DNA of 36,405 bases from Erythrobacteraceae bacterium (GCA_947479055.1 CANJYE010000031.1:1-36405); one strand, 5' to 3'; positions 15,424 through 25,337 are shown, counted from the first letter of the stretch. Numbers and translations are program-made. Notes: generated by a model from the letters alone, not told the origin.

Positions 15424-15861
15424 TCAGGCGAAAACATCCACGCTGTTGGGGTCCTTTGGATCAGCACCGAACCGGTTCGGTCCGTGCGTGCCATCAAGGC
15501 ACATGAACACAAACACGATCAGGCCACCGACATAGGGGACGAAATTCAGCAGCACGAACCAGCCCGACTTGTCCTGATCGTGGAACCTTCGCACGGTGAC
15601 CGCAAGCGAGGGAATGAAAGACGCAAGCACGAATACCATCATGATGGTCATGCCGATCCAGAACATCACCCCTGGTGCCGCAGGCTCGGCACCGGCTTCA
15701 GCGGCCTGTTCGATTGCGCTGAAGGAAATTCCCGAAAACATGATGCCACCACAGATCAAGGCGACGATGAGATAGAGCAGCGCAAACATCCAGTATTCCT
15801 TGCGCCGCGAGCGGCCCGAAAAATCGGCATAGCGCCGAAAAGGCAACAGCATCCATTCCAT
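15424..15861 (-). CDS. DUF805 family membrane protein
   Basis: A 145-residue membrane protein with the DUF805 signature: F..YADFSGRSRRKEYWMFALLY at the start, then three or four hydrophobic segments, with the conserved VRRFHDQDKSGWFVLL near residue 90 and a C-terminal DGTHGPNRFGADP. Function of the family is unknown; members are common small inner-membrane proteins. ATG 15861 is the family start. It has the GDSL-like gene downstream by 16 bases on the same strand and a terminator from the TonB receptor upstream, so it should have its own promoter at about 15862-15930, where I see no strong match. Confidence 0.88.
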   Translation of the reverse strand: MEWMLLPFRRYADFSGRSRRKEYWMFALLYLIVALICGGIMFSGISFSAIEQAAEAGAEPAAPGVMFWIGMTIMMVFVLASFIPSLAVTVRRFHDQDKSGWFVLLNFVPYVGGLIVFVFMCLDGTHGPNRFGADPKDPNSVDVFA

Positions 15862-15934
15862 GACTAGCCCCCTCTTCCAGCGACGATCTTCCGTCGCCAC
15901 GTGAAGGCAACACAGATTCGTCTGTACTGCAACG

Positions 15935-15961
15935 AAAAAGGGGGCCACGACAGCCCCCTTT
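15935..15961 (-). terminator. Intrinsic terminator of the TonB-dependent receptor gene
   Basis: A perfect 9-base stem, AAAGGGGGC (15937-15945) with GCCCCCTTT (15953-15961), closes a 7-base loop. On the minus strand it is followed by a run of T (15939-15935). It lies 26 bases after the receptor stop and separates it from the DUF805 gene. Confidence 0.88.
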
Positions 15962-15986
15962 CCGTTACGCAAAAAACGCCCAGAGC

Positions 15987-18677
15987 TTACCAGCGATAGC
16001 GCGCCGCCACGCCATAGGTGCGCGGCTGGTTGGTGTAGCCGGAGACCGAGCCGGACTGGGCCGGCGAGTCGAAGATCGTGCTGATCGTGCGGTCGTCCAG
16101 CAGGTTGCGGCCCCAGATCGAGACTTCCACCCCGTTTGGCATCAGATAGGACAGCGAGGCGTCGAGCTCATCCACCTGGCGGCGGTAAGCGTCGGCCGCG
16201 TCGAGCCCCTGTTGATAGCCGCCCGGCAGCACTTCGCCAGTGATCAGGTTGGTGGCGATGAAGCCGGGCAGGCCCTCGATGATCCGCACGTCGGATTCAT
16301 AGTGATAGCTCACCCGCGGGATGAGGTGATGGCCATTGCCGAATTCATGATCATATTCCGCCGCAACAGTCAGCGAGAGTTCCGGAATGTCGGCCGGACG
16401 GATACCTGTGGCGTCGCCAAAGGCGGAGTTCTTGAAATCATTGTACTTGGGATCGAGGTATGTTGCAGCGACCGACAGGGTCAGCGCAGGCACAGGCCGG
16501 TACATCGCGTCGAATTCCACGCCCTTGACCGACTGTTTGCCGGCATTGCGGAGGTCGAAACCCAGACCGTTGAAGATGTTGGACTGAAAACCCTTGATCG
16601 CCTGATCGAACACGGCAAGGTTGGCCGCACCATTGCGCCACTTGGCCTTGATCCCGAGTTCATAGACGGTCGAGTTTTCCGGATCGGCAAAGCGTCCGCC
16701 ATAGGTCTGGTTGGGCAAGGCGATGCCGGCCGCGCCCAGTGCCCCCGCCATGGCCGCCGTCGGCCGGCTGTCACGCGACAGGTTGATCGAACTCGCCTTG
16801 TAGCCGGTGGCATAGCTGACATAGGCATTGATGTTGTCGTTCACATCATAGGCCAGCCGCGCGGTGTAGGTGAACTTGTGGTCGGAGGTCCGGCCCGGTT
16901 CGACCGCGTTGGGAATGTTCAGGAACGGTGCGAAAATCTGGAACCCGCGACCTGCCAGCAAAATTGCAGTGGCATTGCTGGCCCCGGTCTGGATCTGCCC
17001 GAAAGCCCCCGGGTTGGCTGCTGCGAAGGCCCCGATCTGGGCCGGGCTGGCAAAGCCGCCCGGCACACCCAGGATCCCGCCGATAGTCTGCGAGATACCG
17101 GCATTGGTCGCGGCGTTGCGAAGCGCGGGCAGGTTGAGACCGCCGAACACGTCGTTGGTGGTGTTATTGATCGCAAAACGCTTCTTGTCGTGGGTGTAGT
17201 TGATCCCGCCGGTCAAGGTCAGCCGGTCGGTCACGTCGAAATCGACCTGCGCGAAGACCGAATAGTTCTCGTCCTTCAGCCGGTCGGATTCATCCATCCC
17301 CTGACCTTCGGCAAAAAACTGGCCGACATAGCGTGCGGGGTCGCCGGTGAGCGCGCCAAACAGCCCTTCCAGCGCAGGGATGCTCCGGGCTCCGCCGGTG
17401 AGCGCCAGCACCAGCTGGTTGAAATAGGGCCGTGCCGCCGTACCCCGGCGCAGGTGGGTTTCCTGCTTGACCTTTTCGTTGAAATAGAAAGCACCGAGCA
17501 GGACATTGACGCGATCGGCGAAATTGCCCGAGACACGGAATTCCTGGGTGAAGGTGCTCAGATCGACGAGACCGATATTGGCACCGCGCAACAGGTCCGC
17601 ACTGGTGAAATCCGGATCGAAATTGGAACGCGTCTTGTTCTTGCGCAGCGCGGTGATCGAAGTGAAGGTCAGCGGACCGGCCTCATAGTCGATCTGGCCG
17701 GACACGCCATAGTTCTTGATCGTGTTGGTCGGATCGAAGTTCGTGTAGACTTCATTGGCGAAGCGGTCTTCGGGGATGTTGACCTGTCCGCCGATCAGCG
17801 GGCTGGTGAGGATCCCGGTCCGGGCGCCCGACTGGAGATTGACCACGCCGCAGCAGATCTCGTTGATCTTGCCGTAATCGCCGATCAGGCGGATCTTCAG
17901 CCCGTTGTCGCCTTTGTACATCAGCTGCCCGCGCACGAACCAGCGATCGCGATCGTTGACGCGGTTGCCGGTGCCCAGGTTCTTGTTGTAGCCATCGCGC
18001 TTGTTGTAGCTGCCGGACAGACTGACGGCGAAATTCTCGGACAGCGGACCGGTCACCAGGCCCTTGAGGACCATGGCGTTGTAATTGCCGTAGGATGCCT
18101 CGACATTGCCACCGAACTTGAACTGCGGCTCGCGCGTGGTGATCGAGATCACCCCGGCCGAGGCATTCTTGCCGAACAGGGTCGATTGCGGGCCGCGCAG
18201 CACCTCGACCCGCTGGACATCGGGGAGGTCGGCGATCTGCGAGGCAGAGCGTGAGCGGTAGACGCCATCGATGAACACGCCGACCGAAGGTTCGATCCCG
18301 GCATTGTTGGCGCCATTGCCGAAGCCGCGGATGAAGAAATTGGTGTTGGACGAATTCTGCCGTTCGCCCACCCGCAGCGACGGGACGAGATTGGCCAGAT
18401 CCCTGATGTCGCGGATATGGGCGCGCTCGATCGTCTCGGCGGTGGTCACGCTGACCGCCACCGGCACGTCCTGCAAGGTCTGCTCGCGCTTGGTCGCGGT
18501 GACGATGATCTCGTTGCCAATCCCTTCGGGCAGCGGCTCGGCGGCTGGCTGGGCCATTTCCGGCTCGGCCTGCTCCTGCGCGAAGGCGGTGCCGGACATG
18601 GCCAGGGCCAGCACACAGGCACCACACATCAGCATGGCATGCGGGCGACGAGCGCGATCCTGAGCGAGCTTAATCAT
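15987..18677 (-). CDS. TonB-dependent outer-membrane receptor
   Basis: An 896-residue outer-membrane transporter. It starts with a signal peptide ending AFA at residue 33 (cleavage before QEQ), then a TonB-box-like EIIVTATKREQTLQDVP, the plug domain (VPVAVSVTTAETIE, NFFIRGFGN, PSVGVFIDGVY, VQRVEVLRGPQSTLFGKNASAG) and a beta-barrel ending in an aromatic residue, ARYRW. This form is very abundant in sphingomonads and is used for siderophores, sugars or plant and aromatic compounds; no substrate can be assigned. I chose ATG 18677 over an upstream TTG because AGAGGGA is 9 bases before it. It is a single-gene unit with its own terminator. Confidence 0.95.
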   Translation of the reverse strand: MIKLAQDRARRPHAMLMCGACVLALAMSGTAFAQEQAEPEMAQPAAEPLPEGIGNEIIVTATKREQTLQDVPVAVSVTTAETIERAHIRDIRDLANLVPSLRVGERQNSSNTNFFIRGFGNGANNAGIEPSVGVFIDGVYRSRSASQIADLPDVQRVEVLRGPQSTLFGKNASAGVISITTREPQFKFGGNVEASYGNYNAMVLKGLVTGPLSENFAVSLSGSYNKRDGYNKNLGTGNRVNDRDRWFVRGQLMYKGDNGLKIRLIGDYGKINEICCGVVNLQSGARTGILTSPLIGGQVNIPEDRFANEVYTNFDPTNTIKNYGVSGQIDYEAGPLTFTSITALRKNKTRSNFDPDFTSADLLRGANIGLVDLSTFTQEFRVSGNFADRVNVLLGAFYFNEKVKQETHLRRGTAARPYFNQLVLALTGGARSIPALEGLFGALTGDPARYVGQFFAEGQGMDESDRLKDENYSVFAQVDFDVTDRLTLTGGINYTHDKKRFAINNTTNDVFGGLNLPALRNAATNAGISQTIGGILGVPGGFASPAQIGAFAAANPGAFGQIQTGASNATAILLAGRGFQIFAPFLNIPNAVEPGRTSDHKFTYTARLAYDVNDNINAYVSYATGYKASSINLSRDSRPTAAMAGALGAAGIALPNQTYGGRFADPENSTVYELGIKAKWRNGAANLAVFDQAIKGFQSNIFNGLGFDLRNAGKQSVKGVEFDAMYRPVPALTLSVAATYLDPKYNDFKNSAFGDATGIRPADIPELSLTVAAEYDHEFGNGHHLIPRVSYHYESDVRIIEGLPGFIATNLITGEVLPGGYQQGLDAADAYRRQVDELDASLSYLMPNGVEVSIWGRNLLDDRTISTIFDSPAQSGSVSGYTNQPRTYGVAARYRW

Positions 18678-18953
18678 CTGCGGCAATCCCTCTCTGCTTC
18701 AAGTGACTGGCCGGGACGGGATCATCTGAACCACGGCGGCCGCAACTCTCTGACACGATAAATTAGGTTGATGAGCGAATATGAACAACGGTTAATCCCG
18801 CCGGGTGATAATTTGGTTAACGAGAGTGTTGCGAAAGCACCACAGCTTCAAATGGCGCTAAAAGCTTGCCGCAAGACCGAGCTTGGGCTACGGGCGCGCT
18901 ACTTCGCGGGTGCAGCATGAGCAGCCGCTTTCCCAACTCGAAAGACCGTACGA

Positions 18954-20801
18954 ATGTCCGCACCACAGGCCCTGCGCAATATTGCCATCATTGCGCATGT
19001 CGACCACGGCAAGACCACGCTGGTCGACCAGCTTTTCCGCCAGTCCGGCACCTTCCGTGACAATCAGCGGATCGAAGAACGGGCGATGGATTCGAACGAT
19101 CTCGAAAAGGAACGCGGGATCACCATCCTGGCCAAGTGCACTTCGGTCGAATGGGACGATCATCACGGGCAGACCACCCACATCAATATCGTCGATACCC
19201 CCGGCCACGCCGATTTCGGCGGCGAGGTGGAGCGAATCCTGTCGATGGTGGATGGCGTGATCCTGCTGGTCGACAGCTCCGAAGGGGCGATGCCCCAGAC
19301 CAAGTTCGTCACCGGCAAGGCTCTGGCGCTGGGGCTGAAGCCGATTGTGGTGGTCAACAAGATCGACCGCCCCGATGGCCGCGCGCAGGAAGTGCTGGAC
19401 GAGGTGTTCGACCTGTTCGTCAGCCTCGACGCCAATGACGAGCAGCTCGATTTCCCGGTGCTCTATGCCTCGGGCCGTAACGGCTATGCCAGCGACGACA
19501 TGCACGCCCGCTCCGGCGATCTGACCCCACTGTTCGAGAAGATCGTCAGCCATGTCGCGCCGCCCGCCGCCGATGTGGACGGCCCTTTCAAGTTCCTCGT
19601 TACCCTGCTCGATCGCGACAATTTCCTCGGCCGGATCCTGACCGGTCTGGTCGCAAGCGGTTCGATCAAGGTCAATTCCCCGATCCACGCGCTCGATGCC
19701 ACCGGCAAGGTGATCGAGACCGGCCGCGCTTCCAAGCTGATGGCTTTCCGCGGGCTGGAGCGGGTGCCGGTGGACGAAGCCCGCGCCGGTGACATCATCT
19801 CGATCGCCGGCATGACCGAAGCGACCGTGGCCAACACCATCTGCGATCCTTCGGTGACCGAGCCGCTCCACGCCCAGCCGATCGACCCGCCGACGCTGTC
19901 GATGCGCTTTGCAGTGAACGACAGCCCCTTCGCCGGGCGCGAAGGCACCAAGGTGACCAGCCGCATGATCCGCGATCGCCTGCTGCGCGAAGCGGAATCG
20001 AATGTCGCCATCCGCGTCACCGAAAGCGCCGACAAGGACAGCTTCGAAGTGGCCGGGCGCGGCGAATTGCAGCTGGGTGTGCTGATCGAGACGATGCGCC
20101 GCGAAGGCTTCGAGCTGGGTATCAGCCGCCCGCGCGTGCTGTTCGCCGAGGACGAGAACGGCAAGCGCACCGAACCTTACGAAGTGGTCGTGATCGACGT
20201 CGACGAGGAATATGCCGGCACGGTGGTGGAGAAGGTCGCGATCCGCAAGGGCGAGATGACCGACATGCGCCCCTCGGGCGGCGGCAAGACCCGGATTACG
20301 TTCAGCGCCCCCTCGCGCGGGTTGATCGGCTATCACGGCGAATTCCTGTCGGACACGCGCGGCACTGGCATCATGAACCGGCTTTACGAGAAATACGGAC
20401 CCTACAAAGGCACAATCGAAGGCCGCCCGGTTGGCGTGCTGATTTCCAACGGCACCGGCGAAGCGGTCGGCTATGCGCTCAACATGCTGGAAGAACGCGG
20501 TGTGCTGTTCGTCTCCCCGCAGGAGAAGGTCTACGAGGGCATGCTGATCGGCGAGAACGCCAAGCCCGACGATCTCGAAGTCAATCCGATGAAGTCCAAG
20601 CAGCTCACCAACTTCCGTTCGACCGGCAAGGACGACGCCATCCGCCTGACCCCGCCGCGGATCATGACGCTTGAACAGGCCATCGCGTATATCGACGATG
20701 ATGAGATGGTCGAAGTCACCCCCAAGTCAATCCGGCTGAGGAAGGCGATCCTCGATCCGAACGAGCGCAAGAAGGCCTCGCGCAAGAATGCGGCTGCCTG
20801 A
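18954..20801 (+). CDS. typA: Ribosome-binding GTPase TypA/BipA
   Basis: A 615-residue translational GTPase of the TypA/BipA family, which binds ribosomes and helps 50S assembly and stress or cold adaptation. G motifs are visible: AHVDHGKTT at 14-22, ERGITI near 53, [15 protein letters not shown] near 80, NKIDRPD near 136. The C-terminal ends [20 protein letters not shown], as in the family. Length is normal. There is no Shine-Dalgarno directly before ATG 18954. The 276 bases between it and the divergent receptor contain AT-rich promoter-like stretches, for example two GGTTAA copies at about 18788 and 18814, but no site I can assign. A clear terminator follows the gene. Confidence 0.97.
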   Translation: MSAPQALRNIAIIAHVDHGKTTLVDQLFRQSGTFRDNQRIEERAMDSNDLEKERGITILAKCTSVEWDDHHGQTTHINIVDTPGHADFGGEVERILSMVDGVILLVDSSEGAMPQTKFVTGKALALGLKPIVVVNKIDRPDGRAQEVLDEVFDLFVSLDANDEQLDFPVLYASGRNGYASDDMHARSGDLTPLFEKIVSHVAPPAADVDGPFKFLVTLLDRDNFLGRILTGLVASGSIKVNSPIHALDATGKVIETGRASKLMAFRGLERVPVDEARAGDIISIAGMTEATVANTICDPSVTEPLHAQPIDPPTLSMRFAVNDSPFAGREGTKVTSRMIRDRLLREAESNVAIRVTESADKDSFEVAGRGELQLGVLIETMRREGFELGISRPRVLFAEDENGKRTEPYEVVVIDVDEEYAGTVVEKVAIRKGEMTDMRPSGGGKTRITFSAPSRGLIGYHGEFLSDTRGTGIMNRLYEKYGPYKGTIEGRPVGVLISNGTGEAVGYALNMLEERGVLFVSPQEKVYEGMLIGENAKPDDLEVNPMKSKQLTNFRSTGKDDAIRLTPPRIMTLEQAIAYIDDDEMVEVTPKSIRLRKAILDPNERKKASRKNAAA

Positions 20802-20844
20802 ACCGCCAACCCCGCCCGCCGCACAGGCAGGCCCTGAATAATGC

Positions 20845-20883
20845 TCGCCCGCCCGCCACATAGGCTGGGCGGGCGAAATTTTT
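20845..20883 (+). terminator. Intrinsic terminator of typA
   Basis: TCGCCCGCCC (20845-20854) pairs perfectly with GGGCGGGCGA (20867-20876) around a 12-base loop, followed by AATTTTT. It lies 44 bases after the typA stop. The next 240 bases (20884-21122) hold no gene that I can support; a TTGAAA with TAATTT 17 bases further, near 20908-20936, is a weak promoter candidate for the following DUF465 gene. Confidence 0.88.
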
Positions 20884-21122
20884 GCGACCCTTGAATCAGT
20901 GGCTTGAAATCGGATCGATTCGCTCTTAATTTGCGATTCGCGGACCGGGCCCCTCTGGCACGACGCACTGGCCTCAATCTGGCAGTGTGCTGTGTGATGT
21001 CGGACCGCATCGGATGACGCCGATGCTATGGGTCCGGGAAATGCCCCCCATCCCCTCCCTCTGGCCCATGCTCGGCGCATCCGATCGAACGTCACCATCG
21101 TTTCGAAAGGGAGTTTGCCCAT

Positions 21123-21308
21123 ATGTCCGAGAATGTGTTCCGCCTGATGGAACGGCACCAGAGGCTCGACGATCTGCTGCGCCGCGCCCAGTCCCGACGG
21201 ATGCCCGATCCCTATGAGGTGATCAGGCTCAAGAAGCTCAAGCTGTCGATCAAGGATCGCCTCGCCCGCTTCTTCCGCCGACAGGACTCCCCGACCGCCA
21301 ACCGCTGA
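21123..21308 (+). CDS. DUF465 (YdcH-like) small protein
   Basis: A 61-residue basic, helical protein. The layout RLMERHQRLDDLLRRAQSRRMPDPYEVIRLKKLKLSIKDRL matches the DUF465 family: a short helix, a turn rich in Pro, Asp and Tyr, and the conserved RLKKLKL.IKDRL. The role is unknown; members are small cytoplasmic proteins common in alphaproteobacteria. GAAAGGGAG before ATG 21123 is a good ribosome binding site, and a canonical terminator follows 14 bases after the stop, so this is a monocistronic gene. Confidence 0.87.
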   Translation: MSENVFRLMERHQRLDDLLRRAQSRRMPDPYEVIRLKKLKLSIKDRLARFFRRQDSPTANR

Positions 21309-21322
21309 ACAGCGGGCAACTC

Positions 21323-21353
21323 GCCGGCGCCGCTTCGGTGGCGCCGGCCTTTT
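21323..21353 (+). terminator. Intrinsic terminator with TTCG tetraloop
   Basis: GCCGGCGCCGC (21323-21333) pairs with GTGGCGCCGGC (21338-21348) around TTCG, the extra-stable cUUCGg loop, and is followed by CTTTT. It ends the DUF465 transcript and isolates terC. Confidence 0.9.
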
Positions 21354-21400
21354 GCTGCGCGCGCCCGGCGCTACCGCCTCTCCACATAGGAAATTGACGC

Positions 21401-22390
21401 ATGGAATTCCTGACAATCGACTGGCTCGGCACCCCGCTGTGGTTCTGGCTGGTCTTCGCCACTCTGGTGATCGTCCTGACCGCCTTCGACCTCGGCTTCC
21501 TCCACAAGGAAGACCGGGAAATGGGCGTCGGGGAATCGCTCCGGCTCTCGGCATTCTACATCGCCATCGCGCTCGCCTTCGGGGGGTGGATCTGGCTGGA
21601 GAAGGGGGCGGACCTCGGGATGAAATACTACACCGGCTTCTTCATCGAGAAGGCCCTGTCGATCGACAACGTCTTTGTCATCTCGCTGATCTTCAGCTTC
21701 TTCGCGATCCCGGCCAGGTACCAGTACCGCGCGCTGTTGTGGGGTATAATGGCGGTGATCGTGCTGCGCGGAGCGATGATCGCGGCGGGCGCGGCGCTGG
21801 TTTCGCAGTTCCACTGGACGCTCTATATCTTCGCCGCCTTCCTGATCGCCACCGGCATCCGCATGCTGTGGGTGAGCGATCACCAGCCCGACATCTCGAA
21901 GAACCCGGTGGTGCGCTGGCTGTCAGGCCATATGCGGATCACCGAGGAACTGCACGGCGCGCGCTTTTTCGTGACCGAGCGCGACGAGGTGACCGGTCGG
22001 ATGGTCCGCGCCGCCACCCCGCTGTTCCTGGCGCTGGTGGTGATCAATCTGGCCGATCTGGTGTTCGCGGTGGATTCGGTCCCGGCGATCTTCGCGATCA
22101 CCACCGATAGTTTTATCGTCTATACCTCGAACATCATGGCGATCCTGGGCCTGCGCGCGCTCTATTTCGCGCTGGCGGCGATGGTCCACCGCTTCCACTA
22201 CCTGAAATACGCGCTGGCGCTGGTGCTGGTGTTCATCGGCAGCAAGATCTTCATTGGCGATTTCCTGCTGGACAGCGGCAAAGTCCCGCCGCTGTTCAGT
22301 CTCGGGGTGACCTTTGCCCTGATCCTGGGCGGGATCGGCTGGTCGCTGTGGAAAACCCGCTCACAAGGAGGTGCCCCGCCGCATCGCTAG
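21401..22390 (+). CDS. TerC/Alx family membrane protein
   Basis: A 329-residue inner-membrane protein with about nine hydrophobic segments. TerC family marks are the acidic residues buried in helices: TAFDLGFLHK, ALSIDNVFVISLIF and LVFAVDSVPAIFAIT, thought to bind or move metal ions. This long form resembles Alx/TerC proteins linked to manganese export, co-translocational metalation of exported proteins, or tellurite resistance. No other ter genes are nearby, so a general metal role is more likely than tellurite resistance. Upstream is the terminator of the DUF465 gene. No yybP-ykoY manganese riboswitch is seen in the short 5' gap, which distinguishes it from several regulated homologues. Confidence 0.92.
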   Translation: MEFLTIDWLGTPLWFWLVFATLVIVLTAFDLGFLHKEDREMGVGESLRLSAFYIAIALAFGGWIWLEKGADLGMKYYTGFFIEKALSIDNVFVISLIFSFFAIPARYQYRALLWGIMAVIVLRGAMIAAGAALVSQFHWTLYIFAAFLIATGIRMLWVSDHQPDISKNPVVRWLSGHMRITEELHGARFFVTERDEVTGRMVRAATPLFLALVVINLADLVFAVDSVPAIFAITTDSFIVYTSNIMAILGLRALYFALAAMVHRFHYLKYALALVLVFIGSKIFIGDFLLDSGKVPPLFSLGVTFALILGGIGWSLWKTRSQGGAPPHR

Positions 22391-22405
22391 CGCCTGATGC
22401 CATAG

Positions 22406-22438
22406 GGCCGGCCGGACACTTACAGCGTCCGGCCGGCC
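22406..22438. terminator. Perfect 12-base inverted repeat between convergent terC and the flavoprotein gene
   Basis: GGCCGGCCGGAC (22406-22417) and GTCCGGCCGGCC (22427-22438) are perfect complements around a 9-base loop. The right arm encodes the last residues (AGR) of the flavoprotein gene and the loop holds its stop codon. No T-run is present on either side. It may act in both directions as a transcript end. Confidence 0.5.
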
Positions 22439-24402
22439 ATGTGCCCTTCGCGGATGGAGGTTTCGAGATAGCGCGGCGCGCTGGCATCACCCACCACTTT
22501 CAAATCCGCCACACGCCCTCGCAGTTCCTCCACCAGATCGCGGTTGGCGCGGTTGACCGAGATGAACGCCAGCCGATCCGCCGCGACATCCAGCTGCGAG
22601 CCGCCATAGGTCGGCACGATCCGCGCGATCCCGTCATCGACCGACACCACCCGGCTCTGCATATGCAGGTGGAACTTGCCCTCGCGGTTCATCCGGGTCA
22701 GCGCATCGTCGGTCTGTCCGGTGAAGATCGCGTGGTGGGCAAATATCACATGGCGGCTGACGAAATGGACCTCGGCCCCCAGATTGATGAAATGCTCGGC
22801 CACGCCCAGCGCTTCCCAGTGGCCGGCATCATCGACCACCACCGCGCCCTTGCCGTCGAGCCGCGCGGTTTCCATTAGCGCCTCGATGCTGGACAGCGGG
22901 TTGGCGGCGGCAAAATTGCCGATCGGCTCGCCCGGATCGGACAGGACGATGCCATCCATCCGCGGATAGGAACCGGTGGCAACGATCACCGCGTCGGGCG
23001 CTTCGGCCAGGATGTCCTCGGCCTCGGCATAGCTGTTCATCCGCACGTCCACGCCCAGAGCATAGACCTCCGCCTCCAGCCAGACGATGATGTCGCGGAT
23101 GCCGTGGCGGCTTGGGCACTTCGCAGCGAAGTTCATCATCCCGCCCGCTTCGCGGCCCGCTTCGAACAGCACCACTTTATGACCGCGCATCGCGGCGAGC
23201 CGCGCGGCTTCGAGGCCCGCAGGCCCGGCTCCCACGATCACCACCTTCTTTGGCGTATCCGACCGGGTGACGAGGTCTTCCGACAGTTCCGCTTCCATCC
23301 CCACCGCGACATTGACCGCGCAGCCCATCCGCCCGAGCAGCGCGAGCTGGCCGTTGCAGCCCTGGTTGCAGGCGATGCAGGGCCGCACCCGTTCCGCCTC
23401 GCCGGCCAACGTCTTGGTGATCAGGCGCGGATCAGCGATCATCGCGCGGGTGAAGCCGATCATGTCGATCGGGCCATCGTTCAGCGCCTGCTCGGCTTCC
23501 TCCAGCGTGCGGAACCGGCCGATCGCCATGCTGACGACCTTGGACCGCTGCGCCATCGCCTCGCTGGTCGGCAGTTCGTAACCGACCGGTTCGTGCATCC
23601 CGCCCATGATCTTGGGGAAGCGGTGGTAGCTGCCCATCGAGAAATTGGTGAAGTCTATGAGGTTCTCGGCCTGGAGCATGTCGATCACGGCCTGATTCTC
23701 AGCCACATCGACACCGTTGACGAGCAGGTCGGGCCCCAGCCTGACCCCCAGCGCGAAATTCGGGCTGACCGCCGCCTTCACCGCCCGCATCACTTCCATC
23801 AGGAAGCGGGCGCGGTTTTCCAGGCTGCCGCCATATTTGTCGGTCCGCTTGTTGGCGTTGGGCGAAAGGAACTGCTGCGGCAGATAGCCATGGGCGACAT
23901 GGACTTCGGCCCCCTGCAACCCGGTCCGCTCGCACATCGCGGCGGATTTGGCATAGCCTTCGACCACCTCGTCGATCATCCACTGGGTCATCGGGATCGG
24001 CGGCACGCCCAGCGACACGCCCGGCACGTCGGACGGGCCCCATGGCGGATCGACGTATAGCGGATTGGCGTCCGCCGCGACCGGGATGTAATTGTGCCCG
24101 CCGTGCCACAGCTGCTGGAACAGCGCCATGCCGTGCGGCGCGACCTTGCTGACCAGCTTTTCATAGCTGCGCTCGATCTCGGGATGCCACAATTGCAGCC
24201 GCGAATAGACTGAGGGATGGACCGAAAACACTTCGAGGAACGACAACCCGACCCCGTCCTCGGCCCGGGCGAGGTGGTAGTTGATCAGCCGGTCAGTGGC
24301 CGATCCGTCGCCAAACCAGGTGCCGTGGGCGCTGCGGAAGATGCGGTTCTTGACTGTCACCGGCCCGATCCGGAGCGGCTCGAAAATGGTCTTCAGCGCC
24401 AT
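22420..24402 (-). CDS. Old Yellow Enzyme/2,4-dienoyl-CoA reductase-type flavoprotein
   Basis: A 660-residue FMN/FAD/[4Fe-4S] oxidoreductase. The N-terminal half is the OYE-like TIM barrel (FEPLRIGPVTVKNRIFRSAHG, QQLWHGG, HVAHGYLPQQFLSP, YGGSLENRARF). Cys342, 345, 349 and 361 in CIACNQGC... supply the Fe-S cluster. The second half has a dinucleotide-binding fold (KKVVIVGAGPAGLEAARLAA, 386-404). Family members reduce dienoyl-CoA or enones, or demethylate amines; barrel residues differ among them, so the substrate is open. ATG 24402 with AGAGGA upstream starts the protein. It is divergent from an SDR gene, with which it may share a pathway. Confidence 0.93.
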   Translation of the reverse strand: MALKTIFEPLRIGPVTVKNRIFRSAHGTWFGDGSATDRLINYHLARAEDGVGLSFLEVFSVHPSVYSRLQLWHPEIERSYEKLVSKVAPHGMALFQQLWHGGHNYIPVAADANPLYVDPPWGPSDVPGVSLGVPPIPMTQWMIDEVVEGYAKSAAMCERTGLQGAEVHVAHGYLPQQFLSPNANKRTDKYGGSLENRARFLMEVMRAVKAAVSPNFALGVRLGPDLLVNGVDVAENQAVIDMLQAENLIDFTNFSMGSYHRFPKIMGGMHEPVGYELPTSEAMAQRSKVVSMAIGRFRTLEEAEQALNDGPIDMIGFTRAMIADPRLITKTLAGEAERVRPCIACNQGCNGQLALLGRMGCAVNVAVGMEAELSEDLVTRSDTPKKVVIVGAGPAGLEAARLAAMRGHKVVLFEAGREAGGMMNFAAKCPSRHGIRDIIVWLEAEVYALGVDVRMNSYAEAEDILAEAPDAVIVATGSYPRMDGIVLSDPGEPIGNFAAANPLSSIEALMETARLDGKGAVVVDDAGHWEALGVAEHFINLGAEVHFVSRHVIFAHHAIFTGQTDDALTRMNREGKFHLHMQSRVVSVDDGIARIVPTYGGSQLDVAADRLAFISVNRANRDLVEELRGRVADLKVVGDASAPRYLETSIREGHMAGRTL

Positions 24403-24544
24403 GGATTGTCCTCTTCCCGTCAGGCACCGGCCCATGGCCCGTGCCCGCTCATCGCCCATCCCATAGCCGTGCCCCCGCCCCTTCGACAAGCCTGCCGGAT
24501 TGGTCTATTCCCTGAACAAACAAGAGCGGGAGAGGATGCGGAAC

Positions 24545-25321
24545 ATGGCCAGACTGGATGGCAAGGTGGCGATGATCACCGGCGCGGGCAGCGGGCTCGG
24601 GCGGGCCTGCATGGAATTGTTCGCCCGCGAGGGGGCGAAGGTGGTCGGCGTCGGCCGGACCCGGGCCTCGCTCGACGCAACTGTGGCAGGGCTGGAAGGC
24701 GAAGGCATCGCCGTGGTGGCCGATCTGTCGCAGGACGGCGCAGCCGACCAGGCTGTGGCGGCGGCGGTGGCGGAATATGGCAGGCTCGATATCCTCGTCC
24801 ATTCCGCCGCCGTCGGCTACAGCTGGGAAGCGGTCAGCCCCGGCACCATGGGGCCAATGGCCGAAACACGGCTGGACAAATGGCGCGAGGTGATGGGCCT
24901 CAATCTCGACGCCGCCTTCATGATCGCCGCCGCCACCGTCCGGCAGATGCGCCAGCAGCGCGGCGGTTCGATCGTGATGGTCGGCAGCGCCGCCGCGCTG
25001 GGTGGAGTGCCCGATGCCCATGCCTATGCGGTGGCCAAGGCCGGGGTGCACAATCTGGTCAAGCACATGGCGGTGACCCATGTACAGGACGGCATCCGCA
25101 CCAACTGCCTGTCGGCCGGGCCGATCGACACGCCGATGACCGCCGAAGCGCTGAAGCCGCTGTTCGATGATCCGGCCACCTCGCAGATGCTATCGCCCAT
25201 GGCGCGGGTCGGCACCCCGCTGGAGATGGCCTATGGCTGCCTCTATCTCGCTTCGGACGAGGCGTCCTACACCAATGGCGCGATTCTGAACGTGGATGGC
25301 GGGCTGACCGCGCGGCTCTGA
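24545..25321 (+). CDS. SDR family NAD(P)-dependent oxidoreductase
   Basis: A 258-residue classical short-chain dehydrogenase. Cofactor loop TGAGSGLG at 11-18; the usual NNAG is HSAA in this protein; the catalytic serine lies in MVGSAAALGG and YAVAK gives the Tyr-Lys pair; the ending ASYTNGAILNVDGG is standard. ATG 24545 is preferred over one at 24536 because the GGGAGAGG ribosome site is 9 bases before it. It may oxidise or reduce a hydroxy or keto group of a cyclic compound. An LLM flavin oxidoreductase gene starts 16 bases downstream, and the OYE-type gene is divergent, suggesting a shared pathway. Confidence 0.92.
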   Translation: MARLDGKVAMITGAGSGLGRACMELFAREGAKVVGVGRTRASLDATVAGLEGEGIAVVADLSQDGAADQAVAAAVAEYGRLDILVHSAAVGYSWEAVSPGTMGPMAETRLDKWREVMGLNLDAAFMIAAATVRQMRQQRGGSIVMVGSAAALGGVPDAHAYAVAKAGVHNLVKHMAVTHVQDGIRTNCLSAGPIDTPMTAEALKPLFDDPATSQMLSPMARVGTPLEMAYGCLYLASDEASYTNGAILNVDGGLTARL

Positions 25322-25337
25322 CACAAGGAAGATAACC

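Noticed and set aside
16212..18254. 680-codon open frame on the plus strand over the TonB receptor
   Set aside because: It is the antisense shadow of a complete receptor gene; rich in Arg, Gly and Val with no signal peptide or known motif.
18917..19060. Small frame overlapping the typA start in another frame, a possible upstream control peptide
   Set aside because: Most of it lies inside typA and the composition follows the typA frame, so it is more likely chance.
18888..20336. 482-codon minus-strand frame over typA
   Set aside because: Antisense to typA, whose GTPase motifs are intact; composition is typical of a shadow frame.
23104..24060. 318-codon plus-strand frame over the OYE-type gene
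   Set aside because: Antisense shadow; His/Arg-rich translation without family resemblance.
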